Origin: Magnetococcales bacterium
GTDB taxonomy: Bacteria; Pseudomonadota; Magnetococcia; Magnetococcales; JADFXB01
Length of the DNA: 64,000 nt
Reading direction: 5' to 3'
NCBI GenBank assembly: GCA_015233935.1
Contig: JADFXB010000003.1
Location: 1 to 64,000 of the forward strand
Part shown: positions 1-9,210 of the stretch, in pieces
How positions within the stretch are numbered: position 1 is the first letter of the stretch
Layout of the letters: every line of letters starts with the position of its first letter
The notes under the pieces: generated by a model
Database searches by the model: none
Seen by the model: the letters and a program-made list of their open reading frames with translations, nothing else
Told to the model about the DNA's origin: nothing
Translations under genes and position numbers: made by a program

Positions 1-285
1 AACACCATGCATGCGGTGCGAACCGAAATCAAAGATACCTTGATCAAAAAAGGCTACTCCCTCAAAGATCCCATCATCATGAAACAATACGAGGAGATGG
101 AGAAAGTTATCCTGCTCTCCCGATTAAGAACCTTCCTCACCAGTGCCCAATCCATGCCGGACCGGCTGGAAAAAAAGGATGACAAACTGGCGCAAATCAC
201 CAGTTATCTGGATTATATCAGGGAAAACAACCTGCCCTTCAACACCAGGGAGGCTCTGAGCTGGATGGTTAAACAGTACCGGTAA
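1..285 (+). CDS. Unknown protein, 3' part of a gene entering from the left edge
   Basis: An open frame runs from the window edge to a TAA at 283-285. The first ATG is at 7, but the two codons before it are also open, so the true start may lie outside the window. The visible 92 residues are charged and look helical, with many Lys, Glu, Leu and Arg and no Cys. I see no signal peptide, membrane segment or recognisable motif, and I do not recognise the family. It is convergent with lon, separated by a perfect 12-bp hairpin. The lack of a competing frame and the clean stop before the hairpin support a real gene. The function is unknown. Confidence 0.55.
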   Translation, partial: NTMHAVRTEIKDTLIKKGYSLKDPIIMKQYEEMEKVILLSRLRTFLTSAQSMPDRLEKKDDKLAQITSYLDYIRENNLPFNTREALSWMVKQYR

Positions 286-312
286 CCACCCATGGCCGCA
301 GCCATGGGTGGT
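285..312. terminator. Hairpin between convergent genes
   Basis: A perfect 12-bp inverted repeat (arms 285-296 and 301-312, 4-base loop) starts at the last base of the upstream stop codon. It lies 11 bases from the lon stop on the other strand. Neither side has a clear T-run, so it is either a weak terminator for both genes or a 3'-end stabiliser. Confidence 0.5.
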
Positions 313-323
313 CAAAGGAAAGA

Positions 324-2861
324 TTACTTGTCGGAAAACACCAGGCGGGCAACTTCAAGATAGCGACGTACAAAGTGGACGGTAAAACCATCCCGAATAT
401 AATCGGGGGTCTCCTCATAATCCTTGCGGCAAGCCTCCGGCAGAATCAACTCACGAATACCCACCCGCCGGGCAGCAATCACCTTCTCCCGAATACCACC
501 CACCGGCAACACCTTGCCCGTCAAGGTGATTTCACCCGTCATGGCCAATGGACGACTCACCGGCTTGTTACGGGCCAACGAAAGCAAAGCCGTGGTCATG
601 GTGATTCCCGCCGATGGACCATCCTTGGGGGTGGCCCCTTCGGGTACATGCAGATGAATGGTTCCCGCAATCCGATCCGTATCCCCACCCAACTCCCGAC
701 AGTTGGCCAAAATAAAGCTGTGGGCGATGCGGGCTGACTCCTTCATCACATCCCCCAAACTACCCGTCAAGGTGATGGAGGGATTCTGCTCCTTGCCAAT
801 CAACATGGCTTCAATATCCAGGGTGGCCCCACCCATGGCGGTCCAGGCCAAGCCGGTGACCACACCGATACCACGCATGGGCTTTTCATCCCGGAAATCC
901 GGTTTACCCAGCAACTCTTCCACCTGTTTACGGGCCACCTTCACCGGTTTGCTGGCCCCATCCAACAATTTGACTGCGGTTTTGCGGGCGATGGCACTAA
1001 TCTTCTGCTCCAGACGCCGCACCCCTGCCTCACGAGCGTAGCCCTCGATAATGGCGACCACCGCACTGTTTTGGATGATTAAATCTTCCTTGGTGAGACC
1101 ATTTTTATCCAACTGTTTTGGAATTAGATGGTTGCGGGCAATGGCGAGTTTTTCCTCGGTAATATAACCCGACAAGCGAATCCGCTCCATGCGATCCAAC
1201 AAGGGACGGGGAATGGTATCCAACTGGTTGGCGGTACAAATAAACAACACCTTGGAAAGATCAAAGCGCACATCCAGATAGTGGTCCAAAAATTCCACAT
1301 TTTGCTCTGGATCCAACACCTCCAACAAGGCCGAGGCCGGATCCCCATGATAGCTGGCCCCAATCTTGTCCACTTCATCCAACATGATAATAGGGTTGGC
1401 CACCTTGGTATGGCGAATGGCCTGCAAAAACTTGCCGGGCATGGCCCCCACATAAGTACGACGATGGCCTTTAATCTCCGCCTCATCCCGCATGCCACCC
1501 ACGGAAAAACGGTAGAAAGGCCGTCCCACCGCATCGGCCACCGAACGACCAATGGAGGTCTTACCCACCCCTGGCGGTCCCACCAGCAAGATGATGGAGC
1601 CGCCAATCTCTCCCTTCATCTTACCCACGGCGATAAATTCCAGAATACGCTCTTTCACATCATCCAGACCGTCATGATCCCGATTGAGAATCTCTCTTGC
1701 CCGTTTGATATCCAGCACATCCTTGGAATAGACACCCCAGGGCAGACTGGTCAACCAGTCCACATAGTTGCGGGTGACACCATATTCAGACGAATTGGGT
1801 TCCAGAATGGACAGTTTTTCCAACTCTTCGTTGATCCGGTTGGCCGCATCTTCCGGCAGGGTGAGTTTTTCAATACGCTCCCGAAAGCGGTCCTTGTCGG
1901 CGGTGCGGTCATCCTTGGTGATGCCCAGCTCTTTTTGAATCTCTTTCAACTGCTCCCGCAAGAAAAATTGCCGTTGATGTTCGGCAATGCCGCTTTCCAC
2001 CTGTTTTTGAATCTTGTCCTGGACCTTGACCATCTCCAGCTCTTTTTTGAGCAGGCCCAAAACCTTTTCCAACCGTTCCTTAATGGGCAGGGTTTCCAAA
2101 ATTTCCTGCAACTCTTCCCGACTGGAGCTGGTCATGGAGGCGACAAAGTCGGCCAACCGATCCGGCTCTCCAAAATTGTGGCGAGAAAGAAAGATGCGAA
2201 CCTGCTCCTGATAGAGAGAATCATATTTCAAAATCTCTTTCAGGGTATTGATCACCGCCATGGCATAGGGCTTGAGGCTCTCCATGTCGGATTTTTCCTG
2301 ACCGGAGGGGCGATGGTGGGCCACCTGGGCCACCAACGGCGGATCATTTTTCACCACCCGGACGATTTCAAAGCGGGAGAGTCCTTCCGCCAGCAACTTG
2401 ATTTGATTCTCCTTTTCATCTACCGCAGCCTCCAGCACCCGTGCCATGGTGCCGTAACGATAGAGTTGAGAAGGATCGAAAACCTCCTTGCCATTTTCCG
2501 AATGGCTCAAGACAATACCGAACAACTTGCCAGGGGTCTCCAACGCTGCCTTGATGGTGTCGAAATAGGGCCAGCCCTCCACATGAATGGGAGTGAGCAT
2601 GCCTGGGAAAAAGGGGCGTCCACCCAGTGGATAGAGAACCAGTTCCAGCGGACTCAAACCTTCCAGAGTAGCCGGTGGCGTACCGGCTCCACTGTCTGCG
2701 GGAGGGGATTCGGTGTGGGTCTCTTCACTGCTTTCCTCTACCTCCTCTTCATCACTGGCGGCAGCGGCTTCCACGGCTTCCGGGTTATGCTCTTCATCAA
2801 ATACCGCATCCACCACGGGAATATCGGTAGAATCATTATGGTCATCATCCGACCTGGACAT
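324..2861 (-). CDS. lon: ATP-dependent Lon protease
   Basis: Cytoplasmic AAA+ serine protease that degrades misfolded and regulatory proteins, 845 residues. An acidic, Glu/Ser-rich stretch of about 60 residues precedes the N-terminal LON substrate domain, which begins with a L[14 protein letters not shown] segment. The Walker A box GPPGVGKT is near residue 426, followed by Walker B ([11 protein letters not shown]). The catalytic dyad is Ser750 in PKDGPSAG and Lys793 in GGIREKV. The 43-residue spacing equals that of the E. coli dyad. An in-frame ATG lies at 2897, but the ATG at 2861 has an AGGTG Shine-Dalgarno at proper spacing and was chosen. The acidic N-terminal extension is longer than in E. 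coli Lon. No clpPX or HU gene is adjacent. Confidence 0.97.
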   Translation of the reverse strand: MSRSDDDHNDSTDIPVVDAVFDEEHNPEAVEAAAASDEEEVEESSEETHTESPPADSGAGTPPATLEGLSPLELVLYPLGGRPFFPGMLTPIHVEGWPYFDTIKAALETPGKLFGIVLSHSENGKEVFDPSQLYRYGTMARVLEAAVDEKENQIKLLAEGLSRFEIVRVVKNDPPLVAQVAHHRPSGQEKSDMESLKPYAMAVINTLKEILKYDSLYQEQVRIFLSRHNFGEPDRLADFVASMTSSSREELQEILETLPIKERLEKVLGLLKKELEMVKVQDKIQKQVESGIAEHQRQFFLREQLKEIQKELGITKDDRTADKDRFRERIEKLTLPEDAANRINEELEKLSILEPNSSEYGVTRNYVDWLTSLPWGVYSKDVLDIKRAREILNRDHDGLDDVKERILEFIAVGKMKGEIGGSIILLVGPPGVGKTSIGRSVADAVGRPFYRFSVGGMRDEAEIKGHRRTYVGAMPGKFLQAIRHTKVANPIIMLDEVDKIGASYHGDPASALLEVLDPEQNVEFLDHYLDVRFDLSKVLFICTANQLDTIPRPLLDRMERIRLSGYITEEKLAIARNHLIPKQLDKNGLTKEDLIIQNSAVVAIIEGYAREAGVRRLEQKISAIARKTAVKLLDGASKPVKVARKQVEELLGKPDFRDEKPMRGIGVVTGLAWTAMGGATLDIEAMLIGKEQNPSITLTGSLGDVMKESARIAHSFILANCRELGGDTDRIAGTIHLHVPEGATPKDGPSAGITMTTALLSLARNKPVSRPLAMTGEITLTGKVLPVGGIREKVIAARRVGIRELILPEACRKDYEETPDYIRDGFTVHFVRRYLEVARLVFSDK

Positions 2862-2979
2862 GGGAATCACCTCGTCTTCAATATGGAAAGGTCGCAACCT
2901 GCCACCAGCTTGGTGACTATTATGTAATCATTGTTCAGAGCCTGGCAACGCCGATTGTCAAAAATATTCGTCTTCCCCC

Positions 2980-3023
2980 ACTAAAAAAACAAAACCCTTC
3001 CCCCAAAAGATCAGGGGAAGGGT
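2980..3023 (-). terminator. Rho-independent terminator of erpA
   Basis: Inverted repeat with arms 2994-3003 and 3014-3023 (10 bp, GC-rich). Read on the reverse strand it is followed by a T-rich tract at about 2980-2993. It lies just downstream of the erpA stop and upstream of lon, so lon is probably transcribed separately. Confidence 0.85.
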
Positions 3024-3070
3024 CGGCACAGAAGAGGAGAGTCGGATGTTTGCCGCAGTAAAGCGATAAA

Positions 3071-3424
3071 TCAGGCGTTTGCACAACCCCCGCCGGCTTT
3101 CGGCTCGAAGGAGTTACCACAACCGCAAGAACTGGCTGCGTTGGGATTGCGAATGACAAACTGGGCACCACCCAGGTCTTCCACAAAATCAACCTCCGCA
3201 CCGTTCAAATAACGCAATGAGACAGAATCCACCAAAACCTTGACGCCACCCTTTTCCACAACAGAATCGGAATCTTCCTGCTGTTCGTCAAAGGTGAAGC
3301 CATATTGGAAACCAGAACAGCCGCCACCAGAAACAAAAATCCGCAACTTCAGATTGGGATTGTTCTCTTCCGACAGAAGATCGGAGAGTTTGCGGGTGGC
3401 ACTATCGGTCAAAATAATCGACAT
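3071..3424 (-). CDS. erpA: Iron-sulfur cluster insertion protein, ErpA/IscA family
   Basis: A-type carrier that passes Fe-S clusters to apo-proteins, 117 residues and full length. The three conserved cysteines are present: Cys36 in GGGCSGF, and Cys100 and Cys102 in the C-terminal SCGCG motif. The start at 3424 has an AAGGAG Shine-Dalgarno eight bases upstream; the longer frame to 3475 lacks support. An extra Cys lies four residues from the C-terminus. The residue pattern fits ErpA better than IscA, and no isc or suf genes are adjacent. Assignment within the A-type family is inferred. Confidence 0.9.
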   Translation of the reverse strand: MSIILTDSATRKLSDLLSEENNPNLKLRIFVSGGGCSGFQYGFTFDEQQEDSDSVVEKGGVKVLVDSVSLRYLNGAEVDFVEDLGGAQFVIRNPNAASSCGCGNSFEPKAGGGCANA

Positions 3425-3750
3425 TCCTGTTTCTCCTTGAGTCCTGCACGCGAAGCCTTTTTCCTCGCGCTCCATGGTATCCGATGAGGGATGCTAATCC
3501 TCTAACATAGTTTTTGGCAAGGATAATAATTTTTATGGCCAATCAGTATTCTTGTGTGTATCCTTGGATATTGTTGAAATAAATAAAAAATCTGTCAAAA
3601 TAAGATTGCATTTTTTTCTGAAATTATTTCTGTGGAATCCTGTAATTCTGGCAACAATCGCTTGTGGTTGATCTTTTGATCGTGTCATCATTACAGACAG
3701 TGGAAAATGATAAAAATTCCCACAATCTGTCATCTTCGTTGGGAGCCGAT
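3425..3750. other. AT-rich intergenic region, 326 bp
   Basis: Divergent spacer between erpA and the PPC-repeat gene. The stretch from about 3490 to 3740 is clearly AT-richer than its surroundings, with several A and T runs. It probably holds both promoters. An open frame continues upstream of the chosen PPC start to a GTG at 3664, but it lacks a Shine-Dalgarno. I see no RNA gene or confident promoter. Confidence 0.5.
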
Positions 3751-6700
3751 ATGAGCCTCTATCCAGAAACGGGTGGTGACACCCTGCAAAAGGCACAAAA
3801 TTTGGGCCTTCTTTTCGGATTGTCCCATGGCAAGCGGTTGATCAATGGTTGGGTCGGGCTGGGAGACAGTCACGATTATTACCGGTTTTACCTCACCTCT
3901 CCCAATTTACTGCGCCTCTCTCTTGCCAATGTGGATGTGGCTTCCGATCTGTATCTATACAACAGCACCGGCACCCTGCTCTTGGGCAGCAGCCTGAACA
4001 TGACCAGCAGCAGCCCCGCCCTTTCTACGCCGCTCTCCGCTGGAACCTATTATGTGCGGGTTACCCCCTATCGTACCACCCTCAACCATTACACCTTGAA
4101 TGTTCAATCCTTCCCGGTGGATCCGGGTTCCCGTCCTTCTGAAAGTTTGGACATCGGGCTGTTGGATGAGAATGTTCGCAGTTACAACGGCTGGTTGGGA
4201 GGCAGCGACAGCTTTGATTATTATCGTTTCGCCACCTCGGTCACCGGCAATCTTGCCCTGAAACTGACCGGCATCTCTGTGGATGCAGACCTTAAACTGT
4301 TGGATGCCAGTGGTACCCTGGTGCTGGCCAACTCGTCCCAAGGTGGGACAAAGCATGAACTTATTGAGTTGCAAGTCATCCCCGGCACCTATTACACCAT
4401 GGTCTCTCGCAAGACCCAGGCGACCGATTACACCCTGTGGGTCAAACAACCCCATGACAACGGCTCCGATACCCCGGCCTTGGCTCCCAACATGGATATC
4501 TCTGTCGATACTACCAGTTGGATTGCCAGTACTGCCGGTTGGGTGGGACAAAACGACACCTACGACTATTTCCAGTTCATCATGACGGCAACGGGTAACA
4601 TTGCCATGGAGTTGAGCGGATTGAGTGAAGATGCGGACCTCGCCCTCTTCAACAATTCCGGCTCTTCTTTGCTGGCCACTTCCTCGTTAAAGAGAACCAG
4701 TGCCGATGTCATTTACCGGCAGTTGACCCCTGGCAGTTATCAGGCCCGGGTCAATCGGGTGGGAACCAGCAAAAACACCAGTTACACCCTATCTCTGGAG
4801 GCCAATGATGATACCGGGGGCGATACCCACCTGTCCGCCACAGATCTTTCATCCCCTGAAGATTCTGTCACTGGGTGGGTAGGGATTGGAGACAGCTTTG
4901 ATTATTATCGCCTGGTAGTGGGAGATTTAGGTCATGTATCCCTCACCATGAGTGGACTTAACCAGGATGCCAACCTTGTTCTCTTGATGGGGTCAGGAAC
5001 TCAGACCATTGCCAGCTCCATGTTAACCGGGACAAAGAATGACACTATTGACTACCAGGTTTCTGCTGGAACCTATTTTGCCCGTGTCAGTCGTACTGCC
5101 AGTACAGCAACAGAATACGATCTAAATTTTGAGTTTGAAGCAGATACAGGAAGCAATACCCCCTCTTCCGCTCCTGATCTTGGCTCTGAAAGGACGGTTA
5201 CCGGTTGGCTGGGGATGGGGGATTCCTATGACTATTTTAGATTTGACATCCAAACAAAGGGTGACTCCTCCTTGCTTTTGACTGGTGCGGATAATGACCT
5301 CGGGCTGTTTGTTTTCAACACCAATGGGACCGTGTTGGTTGCCTCCTCTTTGACCAACAGCTCTTACACGGAAGGTCTTTTTCGATATTATACCCCTGGA
5401 ACCTATGTGGCTCGCGCCACTCGCACAGGAAATTTAAAAACCGACTATACCTTGTACTTCAAAAAACAAAACCTGGCAGGGGGTTCCACTTCCGAAGCCC
5501 AGGATGTGGGGATTATTTCCACTTGGACAGGAGAGGATACCTATACGGGTGTAGGCTGGGTGGGAACCGGCAATGGCTATGACTATTATAAGTTCACCAC
5601 CAGCGTTGATGCTGAGGTCTATGTGCGGTTGATTGAACTAACCGCTGATGCCACCCTGGAAATTTTAAATGGCGACGGGGTCCGCATTCTCACTGGCAAT
5701 AAATCCAGCTCCAGCAATTCTATCTATCATCATCTTACCGCAGGTAACTATTATGCCAGGGTAGGAAAAGGCGTCAGTACGTCTACCGAATACCAGTTAA
5801 AAATGTGGGGCAGTGCCTTACCCGATGGCGGCAATACCTTCCAGGATGCCACCCCTTTTGGGAATGTTTTTCAAGTCATAGACGTCACCCTGGCGGCGAG
5901 CACATCTGCCACTTATTCCTTCCCGATATCCCTAGGATCACCCGACGAAACTCGCAACTCTTCCATGTTAATTCGCAATTTAACCGGTAACGCAGACTTG
6001 AATCTATATAGTGCGTCCGGCACGGCGGGGAGATCCTGGCAACTCGATAAAAGGGAAGATTATATCAATCTTAATTTGAGCAGTGGCTCCTATACTATTG
6101 AAGCTATCAATACAACCGACGTATCCGCCATGGTCAATCTGGTCTACGGTAGAGAGCGTATCAACTCCGCCTACGTGGGGGAATGGGACCCTTATGATAC
6201 GTATGAAGTGTATATGCCCACTGTTGGACACTTTGAAGTCACTCTAAACAATTTAAATGGCAATGTTAATCTGTTTTTATATAATGGTGATGGACAGCTT
6301 GTAACCTCGTCGCAAAAATCGGGGATATATAATGAATCCATCTCCCGCCAACTCACAGCGGGTTACTATTATATTCGGGTTGCCCAAGTCAGCAGTCAGG
6401 GAGCAAATTACACCATAAGAACCAATGGTTGGGTGGAAACAGGGGGCAATACAGCAGAGACGGCCACCATCATGGTGAGTTGCATGCCCGGTTGGGTAGG
6501 CACGGGAGATTCCATGGATTGGTATTTCTTGGAAGTAGAAGTCAACAGCCGACTTGAACTTACCATGCAAGGGATGCGTGAGGATGCCAATTTGAGCTTG
6601 TACAATGCGGCAACCACCCAATTGATCAGTACTTCTGCCCTGAAGGCCAATCTGGACGAATCTATTATTCGGCAGTTGGAGGCAGGGACTTATTTGGTTA

Positions 6701-9153
6701 AAGTGGCTGCCGCCCCCACTCAAAACACCAACTATTTTCTGCAAATCGATGAAAAGCCCGATTTGGGCACCGATACCCCCTTCCCAGCCAGAGAGATGGG
6801 TGTCATTAACAGCAAGGCCAATACTTTCACCGGATGGTTAGGCAGCGGCACTACGACCGATGATCCCCTTTCCTGGACCGAATGGGTGGGAACGGGTGAC
6901 TCTTTGGATTTCTTCCGCTTTACCGTGGCCACCACAGGTATGGTGGTCATTACTTTAGGTGGTCTGGAGGCGGATGCCAATCTGGCACTGTTGACGGGCG
7001 ATGGTTCTGTCGTTCTGCAAACTTCTCAGAAAACGGGGACGAATGACGATACCATTTTTTATCAATTGGGAACCGGCACCCATATGGTGCGGGTCAATCG
7101 ATTTGCCAGCAACGCCACCGAATACAAGCTGTCATTAACTACACTTCCAGACAGCGAAGGAAATCTTCCCTCCCTAGCCCCAGTTATGGTGAATAACACC
7201 TGCCAGGCTGGTTGGGTGGGCGATGGCGATTTATTGGATTATTATCGGTTTGTCTCCAACACCACGGGCCATGTGGTTCTCTATCTGGATGGCCTACAGC
7301 AAAATGCCAACCTACTGTTGTTTGATTCCAGTGGTACAGTGCAATTGGCAGCCTCCAATCGACTGACCGGGCTGAACCAGGATATTCAATCCATTGTGGG
7401 GGTGGGAACCTATTATGCGGCGGTGCAACGGGCACCTGCCGTGCATACCACCTATAGCCTCTACTATTTTGATAGTGACACCGGCGGCGACACGCCCCAA
7501 ACTGCTCCCACCCTGGCCATCAGCGATGAAGATTGGCAAACCACCATCACGGGCTGGTTGGGACAAGGCGACTCCTTCGATTACTACCGGTTTGTCACCG
7601 CGATGAAGGGCAATCTGACGATTTCTATCGACAACCTGCTGGCAGATGCCAACCTGCTTTTATTCAACGACAGCGGCACATCCACCCTGGCCTCCTCCTC
7701 TTTAAAGGGGACATCAGAAGACTCCATTGAAATTCAGTTGGCACCAGGCACCTATCTTGTTCGCCCCAGTCGAGTGAACAATCTGGCCACACGCTATGAC
7801 CTCACCCTGTTTTTTGAACCAGATCGTGCGGGAGAGACTTCGTCACAGGCCAATTTTGCGGGCAATCTGGCTATGGGACAGGCAATCTATGGATTTGTGG
7901 GGGATGCAGATAGCGTTGATTTTTATCGGTTTGACATGGCGGCAACCGGTAATGCCAGTATCTTTTTGTCGGGTCTTGCTGCGGATGCCAATCTATTGCT
8001 GTTGGATGGCATGGGATCTGTAACGATAGCCTCTACCAATCAAGCGGGTAGTCAGTCGGAGTTGATTCGCCAGCAGTTGAGTGCAGGAAGTTATTATGTG
8101 GCCGTGGTGCAGGGCAGTGGTGACACCGATTATACCTTGGAAATGTTGGCCGCCAATGACCTGGGGGGAGGTTCCACCAACACCGCCGGGCATTTGGTCA
8201 TCAATACCAGCAATCGGGAATGGTTGGGCGTTGGAGATGAAGAAGATTACTTCGAATTTTTCGTCAACACCACCATGGGGCTTGCCCTTACCCTAAGCGG
8301 GTTAAGCGATCTTGCCGATCTCACCCTTCTGGACAGCGGTGGCACCATTCTGGGGACGGGTGCAAATGCGGGCACCCAATGGGAGTTGATCTCCCGCACC
8401 TTGCCACGGGGCACCTATTATGCCCGTGTCAACAGCTCTGCTACCAACAGCGATTATACCATCTCCATCAATACCTTTGTGGATGGTGGTTCCACCACAG
8501 CCACCAGCGGCAATTTAGGAACGCTTTCCTCCACGCCCATCACCGCCACGGGCTGGCTCTCCACGGAAAACACTCTGGACTTTTATCGTTTTGCACTGTC
8601 CTCTGCCCAGAGGGTTACCCTGGATTTGGAACGTCTGGCAGACAATGCGGACTTGCAGGTATTGAATGGCAATGGTGTAGAACTGGATGCCTCCACCCTT
8701 GCTGGAACGGCTGCCGAACAGGTAATTTTGGATTTGGCGGCAGGGACCTATTATGCCGCTGTTTCGGGTCAGCAGGTATTGAGCGACTATCTGTTGACCC
8801 TCACCGCCACGGCCAGCGGTGGCGGGTTAATACAAAGAAATCACGCCACCTCTGCCAGTGCCAGCGTAAACAATCTGGGGGTGTTGACCACCACTCCTGT
8901 TTATCAGCATGGTTCTGGCCAAGGGGATGGCTATCTCTTTCAGATTGCCGAACCAGGAAACTTCACCTTCACCCTGGAGGATGGTGGAAATCTTTATCTT
9001 TACCAAATGGAGGAAAAATCATCTCTCTCCATGGGGCAGCTTGCCGTTGGTTCCAGCCTGCAAGTCAATCTGGATGTGGGCAGCTATCGTGTTGTGTTGC
9101 GCAACGAAAATCAAGGAAGTGGAGAATACCTGTTTTCCATCCAGAGCAGTTAG
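3751..9153 (+). CDS. Giant PPC-like tandem-repeat protein
   Basis: A 1800-residue protein made almost entirely of about 15 beta-sandwich-like repeats of roughly 100-130 residues. Each has a G-W-(V/L)-G-x-(G/N)-D-S-x-D-Y-Y-R-F core, then a D-A-(N/D)-L-x-L-x-x-x-(S/D)-G strand, and ends with A-G-T-Y-Y-x-R-V plus a Y-x-L segment. This matches bacterial pre-peptidase C-terminal (PPC, PF04151) domains, which often bind calcium or carbohydrate at the cell surface. Units near residues 700-780 and at the C-terminus are degenerate. No protease domain, signal peptide, membrane segment or RTX tail is visible. The ATG at 3751 has GGGAG five bases upstream; a GTG at 3664 would add 29 residues. An adhesin or matrix role is inferred only. 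A hybrid kinase gene follows after 57 bp. Confidence 0.85.
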   Translation: MSLYPETGGDTLQKAQNLGLLFGLSHGKRLINGWVGLGDSHDYYRFYLTSPNLLRLSLANVDVASDLYLYNSTGTLLLGSSLNMTSSSPALSTPLSAGTYYVRVTPYRTTLNHYTLNVQSFPVDPGSRPSESLDIGLLDENVRSYNGWLGGSDSFDYYRFATSVTGNLALKLTGISVDADLKLLDASGTLVLANSSQGGTKHELIELQVIPGTYYTMVSRKTQATDYTLWVKQPHDNGSDTPALAPNMDISVDTTSWIASTAGWVGQNDTYDYFQFIMTATGNIAMELSGLSEDADLALFNNSGSSLLATSSLKRTSADVIYRQLTPGSYQARVNRVGTSKNTSYTLSLEANDDTGGDTHLSATDLSSPEDSVTGWVGIGDSFDYYRLVVGDLGHVSLTMSGLNQDANLVLLMGSGTQTIASSMLTGTKNDTIDYQVSAGTYFARVSRTASTATEYDLNFEFEADTGSNTPSSAPDLGSERTVTGWLGMGDSYDYFRFDIQTKGDSSLLLTGADNDLGLFVFNTNGTVLVASSLTNSSYTEGLFRYYTPGTYVARATRTGNLKTDYTLYFKKQNLAGGSTSEAQDVGIISTWTGEDTYTGVGWVGTGNGYDYYKFTTSVDAEVYVRLIELTADATLEILNGDGVRILTGNKSSSSNSIYHHLTAGNYYARVGKGVSTSTEYQLKMWGSALPDGGNTFQDATPFGNVFQVIDVTLAASTSATYSFPISLGSPDETRNSSMLIRNLTGNADLNLYSASGTAGRSWQLDKREDYINLNLSSGSYTIEAINTTDVSAMVNLVYGRERINSAYVGEWDPYDTYEVYMPTVGHFEVTLNNLNGNVNLFLYNGDGQLVTSSQKSGIYNESISRQLTAGYYYIRVAQVSSQGANYTIRTNGWVETGGNTAETATIMVSCMPGWVGTGDSMDWYFLEVEVNSRLELTMQGMREDANLSLYNAATTQLISTSALKANLDESIIRQLEAGTYLVKVAAAPTQNTNYFLQIDEKPDLGTDTPFPAREMGVINSKANTFTGWLGSGTTTDDPLSWTEWVGTGDSLDFFRFTVATTGMVVITLGGLEADANLALLTGDGSVVLQTSQKTGTNDDTIFYQLGTGTHMVRVNRFASNATEYKLSLTTLPDSEGNLPSLAPVMVNNTCQAGWVGDGDLLDYYRFVSNTTGHVVLYLDGLQQNANLLLFDSSGTVQLAASNRLTGLNQDIQSIVGVGTYYAAVQRAPAVHTTYSLYYFDSDTGGDTPQTAPTLAISDEDWQTTITGWLGQGDSFDYYRFVTAMKGNLTISIDNLLADANLLLFNDSGTSTLASSSLKGTSEDSIEIQLAPGTYLVRPSRVNNLATRYDLTLFFEPDRAGETSSQANFAGNLAMGQAIYGFVGDADSVDFYRFDMAATGNASIFLSGLAADANLLLLDGMGSVTIASTNQAGSQSELIRQQLSAGSYYVAVVQGSGDTDYTLEMLAANDLGGGSTNTAGHLVINTSNREWLGVGDEEDYFEFFVNTTMGLALTLSGLSDLADLTLLDSGGTILGTGANAGTQWELISRTLPRGTYYARVNSSATNSDYTISINTFVDGGSTTATSGNLGTLSSTPITATGWLSTENTLDFYRFALSSAQRVTLDLERLADNADLQVLNGNGVELDASTLAGTAAEQVILDLAAGTYYAAVSGQQVLSDYLLTLTATASGGGLIQRNHATSASASVNNLGVLTTTPVYQHGSGQGDGYLFQIAEPGNFTFTLEDGGNLYLYQMEEKSSLSMGQLAVGSSLQVNLDVGSYRVVLRNENQGSGEYLFSIQSS

Positions 9154-9210
9154 TCAACGCGCTCTTTCATATTGGAATGCCACTCCATGATGTACACGGG
9201 AGAATCGGAC

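Noticed and set aside
1128-2927. Long forward open frame of 599 codons opposite lon
   Set aside because: It is antisense to a gene with every Lon motif, has no Shine-Dalgarno, and reads as a shadow rich in His, Gln and Pro. Lon is the real gene.
3751-9153. Regular repeats considered as CRISPR or satellite DNA
   Set aside because: The periodicity is about 300-390 bp and exists at the protein level; the DNA copies differ and there are no short identical repeats with spacers.
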